Made by a program: the position numbers and the translations under genes. From an uncultured Rubritalea sp. (GTDB lineage Bacteria; Verrucomicrobiota; Verrucomicrobiia; Verrucomicrobiales; Akkermansiaceae): a stretch of 39,977 nt of DNA. This document shows, one piece after another, positions 1 through 7,566 of this stretch. The notes beneath the pieces are model-generated. The model ran no database searches. It saw only the letters and a program-made list of their open reading frames with translations, and was not told the origin of the DNA. Each line of letters starts with the position of its first letter. Positions within the stretch are counted from its first letter, which is position 1. Location of the stretch: NCBI GenBank assembly GCA_937132085.1, contig CAKZNV010000103.1:1-39977 (forward strand). Reading direction: 5' to 3'.

Positions 1-706
1 CAGGTGCGTGATACTTTACCTTGTTCGTCTGTGACAGGAACACAGCCCCATAGAGAGGCTACGATGCGTCCTTTGTTTGGTCCTTTTCTGAGCTGGACCA
101 TTGCTCCAGGGGTGTTGGCATTGAGCCAATGTGCTGGTTTTACTGAGCGAGAAATGTCTGTTGGTTTCGACCAAGTAAGCCCATCATCGCTGCTGTAGGT
201 GACGAAGGTCAAAATATTCAGCTTAGGGGCATCATAGCCAGGTTCAGCCATTTTAATCCAGCCTGAGGCTCTCGCGTGGCGGCCATAGGGGAAGCGAGCA
301 TACATCATCATGATTCTACCGTCAGCGAGCTGGGCGGTGAGAGGGTCATTGATGGAATTCATGCCATCTTCGATAGCGACGATTTCTGGTCCCCAAGTTT
401 TACCTCCATCTGTGCTGCGCTTCAGGACAATGTCATTCTGAGCATGATCATGAAGGCCGAGTCTGCGCTCAGTAAACGCGATCACTGTCTTTTTAGATGT
501 GGTGAGTAGTGAGGGAATTCGGTAACCGTATTTCTTAGCATTTTTGCCATGGCCTTCTTTAGGCACTCCTTCAGGGATATCCTGCACGGCAAATACCAAG
601 GTGCCGTCTTGAGCCGGAGTTGAAGGAGTCTCTGTGACTGTTTGCTGGGCTAAAATGCTAGGAGCAGATAAAATAAGTGAAGCTGTGATGGATGTGAATA
701 GTTTCA
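1..706 (-). CDS. Sialidase-like (BNR/Asp-box) secreted protein, C-terminus outside window
   Basis: The reading frame is open from an ATG at 706 to the window edge (about 235 residues), so only the N-terminal part is seen. It begins with a signal peptide (MKLFTSITASLILS... ending near ILAQ). Near residue 65 it has YRIPSLL, the RIP motif whose arginine binds the sialic-acid carboxylate in GH33 sialidases, followed by AFTERR. Two Asp-boxes follow, STDGGKTW and SSDDGLTW, diagnostic of the six-bladed BNR propeller. An Asp in the LHDHAQND stretch before the first Asp-box lies where the acid/base Asp usually sits. Family knowledge suggests an exported exo-sialidase acting on host or algal glycans. 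The catalytic Tyr/Glu and later arginines are beyond the edge, so activity is not confirmed. A non-sialidase BNR glycosidase is the main alternative. Confidence 0.8.
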
Positions 707-804
707 TAATATATGTATTTTTTATACCTCGGGTGCTAGAAGATTTTATCATATAGAAGCTGGTTTCACTATCATACCAGATGTCAATGAAGGGTGTAAA
801 TAAA

Positions 805-835
805 AAGCCCGCTCTTTATGATGAAGAGCGGGCTT
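805..835 (-). terminator. Rho-independent terminator of the 864-1592 gene
   Basis: Perfect 12-bp stem (AAGCCCGCTCTT, 805-816, pairing with 824-835) with a 7-nt loop. Read on the minus strand it is followed by TTTTTA. It lies 28 nt past the stop of the PEP-CTERM gene. A sister copy of this stem ends the paralogue at 2989. Confidence 0.9.
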
Positions 836-863
836 GAAAATTGTTAGATTAAACGAGGTGTAA

Positions 864-940
864 TTACTTACGACGACGTAGGATGAGAGCGAGTCCACCA
901 AGGCCAAGAAGGGCTGTTGATGATGGCTCTGGAACAGGAG
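864..940 (-). repeat. Near-identical 3' coding repeat, copy A (partner 2989-3065)
   Basis: 77 nt that match 2989-3065 with three differences (A/G at the third codon, G/A in the eighth, A/G in the fifteenth, counting from the stop). The repeat covers the whole PEP-CTERM tag of the two paralogues and is followed in both by a similar terminator. Confidence 0.9.
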
Positions 941-1592
941 CAAATCCGCCTGTTGTGTCATAGCTGATGTTATGGATGTCGATAGTGTCAAATGTTACAC
1001 CTCCAGTGCCACTACAGCAATCACCGATGATTAGACGTGGTCCGCCACCAGGGTTTGATGTCGCCGCTATATCTGTTACGAGAGCACCGTCACGCCAGAT
1101 ATTTATAGTTGAGGTCGCAGTATCGAAAGCTAGACGGAAAGTATGGATACCGACGTTGGATACAGCACTAATTGACTGGTTAGTTTCGCTTCCGTCTCCA
1201 CCTGTGCCAATACCATTAGCTCCAACGTAGATTAGAGCTCCGTTTGCGCCGTTCGAACCGTCTTGCCATAAAGCTAGACCGTCTGTTCCGTCTAGTCCTA
1301 AGGTGACTTCAAGTGTCCATCCATCAGAGGCGCCTAAGCCGAGGATCGGGTCTCCAGTATTGTGCTCAACCCAGCCGTTTGTTCCATCTGTAATTGTTAG
1401 AACAGATCCTGTAGTTGATTCTGCTGTGAGACCACCAGCGGCTGCCCAGCCATTGACATAGGAAGTGCCGTCGTAGATTTCGTTGCCATCGTAGTTTTGA
1501 GCGAAGGCGGAGGCATCCTTAGTAACTATGATCGCCGCATTTGCTGCCAGTGTTGTTGCAGCGAGTGCTGCGAGTGTGTGTGTTAGTTTCAT
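864..1592 (-). CDS. PEP-CTERM secreted protein, LamG/concanavalin-like, copy A
   Basis: 242 residues: an N-terminal signal peptide (MKLTHTLAALAATTLAANA), a Gly/Thr/Asp-rich body, and a C-terminal sorting tag of VPEPSS, a hydrophobic helix and a terminal RRRK. The PEP-CTERM tag is recognised by exosortase, so the protein is expected on the surface or in extracellular matrix. No exosortase is in the window. The segment HTFRLAFD...INIWRDGALV (about residues 150-172) resembles the strand pattern of LamG/concanavalin-A-like carbohydrate-binding folds; this is inference. The only cysteines are an adjacent pair in GDCCSG. It is a close paralogue of 2989-3708, with near-identical 3' DNA. A perfect palindrome lies 25 nt upstream of the start. 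No Shine-Dalgarno is seen. Confidence 0.88.
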   Translation of the reverse strand: MKLTHTLAALAATTLAANAAIIVTKDASAFAQNYDGNEIYDGTSYVNGWAAAGGLTAESTTGSVLTITDGTNGWVEHNTGDPILGLGASDGWTLEVTLGLDGTDGLALWQDGSNGANGALIYVGANGIGTGGDGSETNQSISAVSNVGIHTFRLAFDTATSTINIWRDGALVTDIAATSNPGGGPRLIIGDCCSGTGGVTFDTIDIHNISYDTTGGFAPVPEPSSTALLGLGGLALILRRRK

Positions 1593-1617
1593 AATTTTGG
1601 GTAATATGTTTGTGGCC

Positions 1618-1640
1618 TATGACTCTTTCAAAGAGTCATA
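1618..1640. promoter_or_regulatory. Perfect 23-bp palindrome upstream of PEP-CTERM copy A
   Basis: Arms TATGACTCTTT (1618-1628) and AAAGAGTCATA (1630-1640) around a single central base. It sits 25 nt upstream of the ATG at 1592. The one-base centre makes a DNA operator more natural than an RNA hairpin, though a transcript could fold with a small loop. It has no U-tract, so it is a poor terminator for the VKOR gene upstream. Binding factor unknown. Confidence 0.5.
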
Positions 1641-1703
1641 CAAATCATTTAACCAGAGACTACACAGGTTTGCCGAGCTTTTTTTTTGCACCTTCAGGAT
1701 AGT

Positions 1704-2885
1704 TTATTGTGCTAAGTGTAGATTTTTTTCCAGCTCGCGGATGAACGTTTCTTCGTTAGTGCTAGCGCCCTGTAATACTTGTGAGCCACCTAACAGCAGC
1801 TTTGGCATGACTGGGGTGCGCTTGATGAATTGTTTGTAATCATCACAGTTTTGTTTGATTATCTGATTTGCCCATTGGTCGGAAAGAGCCTTATTAAAGG
1901 CACTTTCTCCAACTCTCTTTATAGCTTCGGCTTCTGCTACTTCTGGTAACACAGTGTTGTTTTTAAATAGCCAATGATGGTAAGCAGTAAATTGCTCTGG
2001 ATCGGCTCTCCACACTGCCAATGCGTATTTTGCAAACTCACAGGCTTTAGCATGATCATGGACTTCTGCAGGCAGGTGTTTGTTGCAAGAACGGTTTAGT
2101 GGAGATGGTAGGACGATCACGGCTAAGTCATCAGGGTATTGGCTCATTGCGGACTCAAGGTAAGTGTCCATTTTTCCACAGGACTCACAGGTGTAGTCGA
2201 AATATTTTACGAGGACATGCTTGGCGTCTGGATTTCCTAGATGTGGTAGGGATTCGACTCGATATGATTTATGTCCTCCGAGAAATTCTACTAAGCGTCC
2301 TTCTCCTTTCATATGGATACCTTTGCCGTCTCCTGATCCTGCTAGCTGATCGACACGGTGTGTTGCTGGAATAGGTCCTAAAATCTGGATCAATGCCAGG
2401 ATTCCAACTGCAGCGGCTCCAATAGGTGCTGCCAGCATGTATTTGCGCTTAGCTCTCGCTGCATGTATCCGGAATAGTCCGAGAGCGACAAGAATTCCAA
2501 TGGTGTGAGTAGCCATACAATACTTACAGAATCCAGAAAACTTAAAGGTCTGTAGTCCAATGAACCAAACAGCAGCTCCGACTAACGTCCATGCTATGAT
2601 CAGGTGCACCATTCTAACAAGAGGCGATCTGCGGCTTAGCGATAAAGCCAATGTTAGATAGACAAAAAATGAAGGGAGACTAACAGGAATACTACCAAAA
2701 ATCACTGACCACCTGCTGCCCAAGATATTGGAGCAGCTGCTACCTTTACCACAGCCTGCTAGTGAATCGATCTTGCCAGTGAGCTTCTGATAGGTAAGCC
2801 AGGCGCTGAGTAACATCGCAAGAATACAGAGGATGAGTATGGCTAATCGTAATATTGATTTTTTGTTATGATGTATTTTGGTCAT
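1704..2885 (-). CDS. Vitamin K epoxide reductase (VKOR)–thioredoxin-like fusion, disulfide bond formation
   Basis: 393 residues. The N-terminal half (about 1-170) is a multi-helix membrane domain of the VKOR family: a loop cysteine pair C45/C51 in GCGKGSSC, the SIPVSLPS loop motif, and the quinone-side CXXC C120-KY-C123. After a last helix (about 151-170) comes a periplasmic thioredoxin/DsbA-like domain with VLVKYFDYTCESC, i.e. CXXC at C233/C236, and two more cysteines (RSCNKH, KACEFA). Such fusions join oxidant (DsbB-like) and donor (DsbA-like) in one protein: electrons pass from substrate thiols through both CXXC pairs to quinone. It lies between two PEP-CTERM genes, 103-111 nt away on each side, same strand. 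Those proteins each carry one CC pair, which makes them possible substrates (inference). Confidence 0.88.
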   Translation of the reverse strand: MTKIHHNKKSILRLAILILCILAMLLSAWLTYQKLTGKIDSLAGCGKGSSCSNILGSRWSVIFGSIPVSLPSFFVYLTLALSLSRRSPLVRMVHLIIAWTLVGAAVWFIGLQTFKFSGFCKYCMATHTIGILVALGLFRIHAARAKRKYMLAAPIGAAAVGILALIQILGPIPATHRVDQLAGSGDGKGIHMKGEGRLVEFLGGHKSYRVESLPHLGNPDAKHVLVKYFDYTCESCGKMDTYLESAMSQYPDDLAVIVLPSPLNRSCNKHLPAEVHDHAKACEFAKYALAVWRADPEQFTAYHHWLFKNNTVLPEVAEAEAIKRVGESAFNKALSDQWANQIIKQNCDDYKQFIKRTPVMPKLLLGGSQVLQGASTNEETFIRELEKNLHLAQ

Positions 2886-2923
2886 GATTTGAGTAAGTAG
2901 ACAGGTATCAGAAAATAAAGAAA

Positions 2924-2953
2924 AAGCCCGCTCTCTTTTCAGGAAGCGGGCTT
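2924..2953 (-). terminator. Rho-independent terminator of the 2989-3708 gene
   Basis: Stem AAGCCCGCT (2924-2932) pairs with AGCGGGCTT (2945-2953). On the minus strand the stem is followed by a T-run. It is nearly the same stem as at 805-835, consistent with duplication of the gene together with its terminator. It separates the PEP-CTERM gene from the VKOR gene downstream. Confidence 0.85.
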
Positions 2954-2988
2954 GAAAATTGTTAAATCGCTAGATCAAACGAAGGCAA

Positions 2989-3065
2989 TTACTTGCGACG
3001 ACGTAGGATAAGAGCGAGTCCACCAAGGCCGAGAAGGGCTGTTGATGATGGCTCTGGAACAGGAG
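2989..3065 (-). repeat. Near-identical 3' coding repeat, copy B (partner 864-940)
   Basis: Partner of 864-940; see that entry. With the VKOR gene between the two direct copies, recombination between them could delete or duplicate the disulfide-enzyme gene (inference). Confidence 0.9.
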
Positions 3066-3708
3066 CGAATGCGCCGCCTGTGTCGTAAGATAGAGCTTCA
3101 ATTGTGAAGTTGTTACCACCACCGAGTGAACTACAGCAGTCACCTACGATGAGACGAGGGCCACCACCTGGGTTAGCTGGAGTAAATGAGTCCGTAACTA
3201 ATACTCCATCACGCCATATTGAGATAGCTGATGCAGCCTGGTCGTAGGCCATGCGGAATGTGTGTGTTCCAACATTGGAAGTAGTGTCTAGGTTACCATT
3301 TGAACCGTTTGTAACTGCGCCAGTGCCGAGACCAGTAGTAGAACCGATGTAGAGGATTCCACCTGCAGCAGCAGTAGAAGGGTCTGCCCACATAGCAACA
3401 CCAGTTGTTCCTGTAAGAGTGAGAGTTAGCTCCATGGTCCAGTCATTATTACCAATGCTTTCAAAAGCAGATGTGCCATTGTCGATTTGAACCCAACCGT
3501 TAGCAGCTGGTGTGATAGCCAATGAATCTCCAGTCAGAACGCCAGTAGCAGTAGCGCTACTGAAATCACCTGTGAATGAAGTTCCATCATGAACTGCGCT
3601 ACCTAGAGCGTAGTTTGTGAATGCTGTTACATCCTTCGTCAGGGTAATAGCCGCGTTTGATGCGAGTGTTGTTGCAGCGAGTGCTGCTAGTGTGTATTTT
3701 AATTTCAT
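2989..3708 (-). CDS. PEP-CTERM secreted protein, LamG/concanavalin-like, copy B
   Basis: 239 residues: signal peptide (MKLKYTLAALAATTLASNA), body, and PEP-CTERM tag (VPEPSS, helix, RRRK). The segment HTFRMAYDQAASAISIWRDG, followed by NPGGGPRLIVGDCC, matches copy A closely. As in copy A, the only cysteines are the adjacent CC. The last 77 nt of the gene (2989-3065) differ from copy A at three positions, all transitions, so this is a recent duplication or a gene conversion tract. The upstream 288 bp (3709-3996) to cca is divergent intergenic DNA. It does not contain the TTAATTAG element of the other PEP-CTERM family. Expected to be exported and anchored by exosortase. Ligand unknown. Confidence 0.87.
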   Translation of the reverse strand: MKLKYTLAALAATTLASNAAITLTKDVTAFTNYALGSAVHDGTSFTGDFSSATATGVLTGDSLAITPAANGWVQIDNGTSAFESIGNNDWTMELTLTLTGTTGVAMWADPSTAAAGGILYIGSTTGLGTGAVTNGSNGNLDTTSNVGTHTFRMAYDQAASAISIWRDGVLVTDSFTPANPGGGPRLIVGDCCSSLGGGNNFTIEALSYDTGGAFAPVPEPSSTALLGLGGLALILRRRK

Positions 3709-3996
3709 GAATTTAGTTTTATTTAATTTCGTTAAATCGGCTCCTTTTGAGAACCATTGAATACAATTTGTCAGAGATTTAAAAAAATATTAAACCTATT
3801 TGAGTGGTTTTTATGTCAAACCAGTCTTCCCTTATGCTGAAATAGTCATTTGACGGGGCTCTAATAGGAGCAATTTCAACTGTATGGGGGAGGTTTTCAT
3901 AGTTTTACATATTTGGCCTTATTCAGAATTGGGCTTTGAAGTTCCTTTTAATAACGAACTAATAAATTGCTCCTGTGGGGCGTTTGGAATATGTAG

Positions 3997-5325
3997 ATGG
4001 CGATGAGTAATGAGAAGAGAGTGGCGATGTTGGTGGCGGAGAAGCTGAGAGATGCTGGGTATGTGGCGTATTTTGCTGGTGGCTGTGTGCGGGATGAACT
4101 GTTGGGCAAGGTGCCTAAGGATTTTGATATTGCTACGAGTGCTACTCCTAAGCAGGTGTTGGGATTGTTTCCTAAGGCGGACTCTATTGGGGCGCATTTT
4201 GGGGTGATCTTGGTGAAGCTAGAGGGGATGCATTTTGAGATCGCTACATTCCGGACTGATGGTAGCTATGCTGATGGGCGTAGGCCTGAGACGGTGACGT
4301 ATTCTACACCTGAGGAAGATGCGCAGAGGAGAGATTTCACGGTGAATGGCTTGTTCGCTGATCCTGTGAGTGGGGAGATTATTGATTTTGTGGGGGGGCA
4401 GGAGGACTTGAAAAATGGAGTGCTGAGAGCGATCGGTGATCCTAAGGAGAGATTTCAAGAAGATGCTCTGAGGTTGATGAGGGCAGTGAGGTTTGCTACT
4501 ACGCTGGAGTTTGAAATAGAGGCGGCTACTTGGCAGGCTATTTGTGAGCATGCTCAGATGTTAGAGAAAATCGCGGTGGAGCGGGTTCAGACAGAGTTCT
4601 CTAAGCTGATCATGGCTCCGGCTAGAAGACGCGGTTTGGAGATGTTGGTGGATAGTGGGCTGATAAAAATTTTCATGCCAGAGGTGCTAGATCTGATAGG
4701 CTGTGAGCAGCCTCCGCAGTGGCATCCAGAGGGCGATGTCTATGTGCATACTTGTATGATGTTAGAAATGTTAGAGAAGGAGAGTCCATCACTGGAGCTG
4801 TGTCTAGCAGTGCTGCTGCATGACATCGGTAAGCCGGCGACTTATACGTATGATGAGGAGGATGATAGAATCCGTTTCAATGGCCACGATGGTGTGGGTG
4901 CTGAGATGAGTGAGGTGATTCTACGCAGAATGAAATACTCTAACAGCGTCATAGAAGATGTGGAGGTGATGGTGGCGAACCACATGAATTTCATGAACGT
5001 GATGAAGATGAAGGTTTCGAAGCTGAAGCGGTTTATGTCACGTGAGACCTTTGATGATGAGATAGAGCTACATAGGGTGGACTGTGCTAGTAGTAATGGA
5101 TTTACTGAGAACTATGACTTTGTGTTAGAGAAGCAGGTGGAGTTCGCTAATGAACCGCTGATTCCTGATCCGCTGGTAATGGGAAGAGATCTAATAGAGA
5201 TGGGCATGAAGCCAGGACCAGAATTTAAGAAAATACTCCAAGAGGTGCAGACTGAGCAGCTGGAGGGGAGGCTGAATGAGAGAGAGGCTGCGCTAGAGTG
5301 GGTGAAGAAGGAGTTCGTGCAATAA
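3997..5325 (+). CDS. cca: CCA tRNA nucleotidyltransferase / poly(A) polymerase family
   Basis: 442 residues. The class II nucleotidyltransferase head is clear: FAGGCVRDELLG (about 26-37) and the metal-binding DFD (42-44), then the RRDFTVNGLF motif and the Arg-rich DALRLMRAVRFA neck. A C-terminal HD domain follows with LLHDIGKPAT near residue 275. The enzyme adds or repairs the 3' CCA of tRNA from CTP and ATP; some paralogues polyadenylate RNA, and the sequence alone does not separate these. The start is taken as ATG 3997; ATG 4003 is equally possible and neither has a clear Shine-Dalgarno. The stop TAA shares its last A with the start of the next gene, so the two are translationally coupled. 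Confidence 0.93.
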   Translation: MAMSNEKRVAMLVAEKLRDAGYVAYFAGGCVRDELLGKVPKDFDIATSATPKQVLGLFPKADSIGAHFGVILVKLEGMHFEIATFRTDGSYADGRRPETVTYSTPEEDAQRRDFTVNGLFADPVSGEIIDFVGGQEDLKNGVLRAIGDPKERFQEDALRLMRAVRFATTLEFEIEAATWQAICEHAQMLEKIAVERVQTEFSKLIMAPARRRGLEMLVDSGLIKIFMPEVLDLIGCEQPPQWHPEGDVYVHTCMMLEMLEKESPSLELCLAVLLHDIGKPATYTYDEEDDRIRFNGHDGVGAEMSEVILRRMKYSNSVIEDVEVMVANHMNFMNVMKMKVSKLKRFMSRETFDDEIELHRVDCASSNGFTENYDFVLEKQVEFANEPLIPDPLVMGRDLIEMGMKPGPEFKKILQEVQTEQLEGRLNEREAALEWVKKEFVQ

Positions 5326-5930
5326 TGGAAGAGATTGAACAGATAGTTTCACCCTATGACAGCCCTGCTGCTGAGACACTGCAGAAGGTGGAGGATTTAG
5401 CGCCAATAGATCTGAGGGTGAGATTTCACCGAGAAGAAATGGCGGTGCTGGCAGTGGGATGGTTTTACTACTTTATGGGGAGCTTAGTGGCTAGTCTGGC
5501 AGTTGTGTTGATTATAAATTACGCTGACTTAGGAATTGCGAATGTGTATTCCGTTTTCTTCATCGCTGGGGCTGGAGTGATACTGGCTGCGATGTATCTG
5601 ATCACAGGCTTTGGTCTGCGACGTTTCGATGGCTGGGCAAGATTGCCATCTATCTGTGTGGCTGTTGTTTCTATCGTGATTATCCCAGTGGGAATCGTAG
5701 CTAGCGCAGCGTGTATCTATCTACTGTGTAAGAACGCAGTGAAGGAGATTTTCACCCCACAGTATCAAACAGCTGTGGTGGCTGAGGGGGAAATAATAGG
5801 TCACTACGGATGGTTAGCGGTGTTGGGAGGAATGCTCACCGCATTGATCCTGAGTGCCTTTATGTATTTGATTTCCCTAGAGCAATTTTTGCAGCAGATA
5901 AGTCATAGACTGGGCCTTCCTTGGGGATAG
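5325..5930 (+). CDS. Small multi-pass membrane protein of unknown function
   Basis: 201 residues from an ATG that overlaps the cca stop (TAATG), the reason for choosing it over a GTG 27 nt upstream. A polar N-terminus of about 40 residues (IEQIVSPYDSPAAETLQ...) is followed by four predicted membrane helices, roughly WFYYFMGSLVASLAVVLII, YSVFFIAGAGVILAAMYLI, LPSICVAVVSIVIIPVGIV and WLAVLGGMLTALILSAFMY. I recognise no family. The body and coupling to cca look genuine. The last 71 nt overlap the 3' end of rseP on the other strand, so the two C-termini are encoded by the same DNA. Confidence 0.72.
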   Translation: MEEIEQIVSPYDSPAAETLQKVEDLAPIDLRVRFHREEMAVLAVGWFYYFMGSLVASLAVVLIINYADLGIANVYSVFFIAGAGVILAAMYLITGFGLRRFDGWARLPSICVAVVSIVIIPVGIVASAACIYLLCKNAVKEIFTPQYQTAVVAEGEIIGHYGWLAVLGGMLTALILSAFMYLISLEQFLQQISHRLGLPWG

Positions 5931-7344
5931 TCTTGGTAGTGTATTCTTCATCTTTATGGAAGCTGTCTTTGATAGTTACGTAAACAAACATACTGAGAAG
6001 TAATAGAACACAGACTGTCTGCACAGCTTCTAGCATTCTTGTGTTAAGAGGCTTTTTGCGAATCATTTCTGCCACAGCCATGGTGATGTGTCCGCCGTCT
6101 AATACTGGGAATGGGAGTAGGTTAAAGATAGCTAGGTTTACATTGAAGATTACCCAGAAGTAGAAGATGTAGTTGATTGGAAACTCACTATTGAGCATCT
6201 GATACTGCACTTTACCAATCCCTACAGGGCCTGAAAGCTGATCAGGTCCAATGCTAGAAGAAGAAGAAACTAGTCTGCTAACAGTCGTCCACATCATCAT
6301 TCCGCTTTCCTTGAGTTGTTTGCCAGGAGTAGGGTAAACAAGTTTTCTCTCTTCTTGTTGGAATTTTTCAATGCCTAACATAGGGAGTAGTTCGGCTTTA
6401 TCATGCGTTTTCCATTTATTAGAGGGAATCAATGGCATGGTTTTGACATCTATAGATTCGCCATCACGGATGACTGTCACAGTGATTACTTTATCTGTGT
6501 TTTCTTTGAGAATATCCATATACTGACCAAGGCTATAGATTTTGATGCCATTAATCGCTTTGATGAGGTCGTCCTTTTTGAAGTCAGAAATGGAGGCTGG
6601 GGATCCAGGTTGGATGACATTTATAATGAGTGTGTCAGCAGCTCCGATACCTATTTTTCTAGTGCCACGACGTTGGGTGAATGTGCCCTTCTCCATGTTG
6701 AACTCACTGGTGAGAGTTAGTTGTTCAGTTTCTTTAGTCTGCTGATTCTCACGTTCTACTAAGAAGTCAATTTTATCGCCTTCACTGAAAATGATGCTTT
6801 CACTAATAGCGTTGAGATTACCTCTAAATCCATTGACTTCTTCGCCTTGAATTTTGATGATCTTATCACCTACTTTAAATCCAGCCTGTTCTGCTTTATC
6901 TCCTTTTACAACGTAACCTACTGTCTGTGTTGCTGTGACTTTGTCAGGGACTCCGATGTTTGAAATGATGACAGCTGCTACGACAGCTAGGAGGAATGAG
7001 AAGAGTGGACCGGCGAAGGCTACGATGATTTTATCCATCGGTGTGATGGGAGGGAGTGGCTCGGAGCGTTCGTCGTTGTTGCCTTCGATCGCTTCCATAG
7101 GCGCCATCTGAGGGAGTGATACGAAGCCACCAGCTGGGATGGAACCGAGTCCGTATTGGACACCTTTGATGGTCTTTTTCCAGATAGGCTTTCCGAACCA
7201 GATCTGGAATTTCTCTACATGTAGGCCTCTCCATTTAGCAGCTAAGAAGTGACCTAGCTCGTGAACGAAGATGATGATGTTGAAGCTGAGAAGCACGAGC
7301 AGGATGAGCCCGATGACTTTGAGAATGTGTAGGAAAGTGTCCAT
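5860..7344 (-). CDS. rseP: RseP-like site-2 protease (membrane zinc metalloprotease)
   Basis: 494 residues. The zinc motif HELGH lies at 28-32 in the first membrane helix and the third zinc ligand in LPFPVLDGGH near residue 416, as in family M50. Two PDZ domains sit between them (about 125-210 with AEQAGFKVGDKI, and about 225-305 with GSPASISDFKKDDLI). Site-2 proteases cut transmembrane substrates after a first periplasmic cut, typically anti-sigma factors or leftover signal peptides. The protein is somewhat longer than E. coli RseP because of an extended C-terminal tail (KDEEYTTKTIPKEG...), which overlaps the opposite gene. It lies 222 nt downstream of thiL on the same strand. No dxr, cdsA or bamA neighbour is present, unlike the usual context. 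Confidence 0.92.
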   Translation of the reverse strand: MDTFLHILKVIGLILLVLLSFNIIIFVHELGHFLAAKWRGLHVEKFQIWFGKPIWKKTIKGVQYGLGSIPAGGFVSLPQMAPMEAIEGNNDERSEPLPPITPMDKIIVAFAGPLFSFLLAVVAAVIISNIGVPDKVTATQTVGYVVKGDKAEQAGFKVGDKIIKIQGEEVNGFRGNLNAISESIIFSEGDKIDFLVERENQQTKETEQLTLTSEFNMEKGTFTQRRGTRKIGIGAADTLIINVIQPGSPASISDFKKDDLIKAINGIKIYSLGQYMDILKENTDKVITVTVIRDGESIDVKTMPLIPSNKWKTHDKAELLPMLGIEKFQQEERKLVYPTPGKQLKESGMMMWTTVSRLVSSSSSIGPDQLSGPVGIGKVQYQMLNSEFPINYIFYFWVIFNVNLAIFNLLPFPVLDGGHITMAVAEMIRKKPLNTRMLEAVQTVCVLLLLSMFVYVTIKDSFHKDEEYTTKTIPKEGPVYDLSAAKIALGKSNT

Positions 7345-7566
7345 AAGTGATTGGGTTAAAAGCTAAGCACTAATCATGAAATGACAAGTGGTAATCGTGA
7401 AATTAGTGAAAGCGTTGCTTTGGGAGTGGGGCTTCGCCCTTGGGAGCGGGAAGGGGGGAGCCGCAAGCGTCGTTTCTATCATGAATGGTGGAGACGGTGC
7501 TTCCCAAGCCGAAGGCCGCTTCGTGCTTCCGTGCGTAGCACAACGCTCCCCGTGCAACATACAGAG
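7345..7566. other. GC-rich intergenic segment with imperfect inverted repeats between thiL and rseP
   Basis: About 7420-7560 is distinctly G+C-rich against its surroundings and carries related words on both strands, such as TTGGGAGCGGG, CTTCGCCC, GCTTCCCAAGCCGAAGG and GCCGCTTCGTGCTTCC. They could pair into a long imperfect hairpin. Short open frames cross it on both strands, but none has recognisable protein content. It may be a structured leader, a palindromic repeat relic or a small RNA; I cannot tell which. Confidence 0.35.

Noticed and set aside
276-509. Plus-strand open frames across 1-700
   Set aside because: They are shadows of the minus-strand sialidase frame, which has a signal peptide, YRIP and two Asp-boxes.
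2172-2180. TTTTCCACA, a DnaA-box-like word in the VKOR gene
   Set aside because: Single copy inside a coding region (it encodes part of the CGK segment), far from dnaA.
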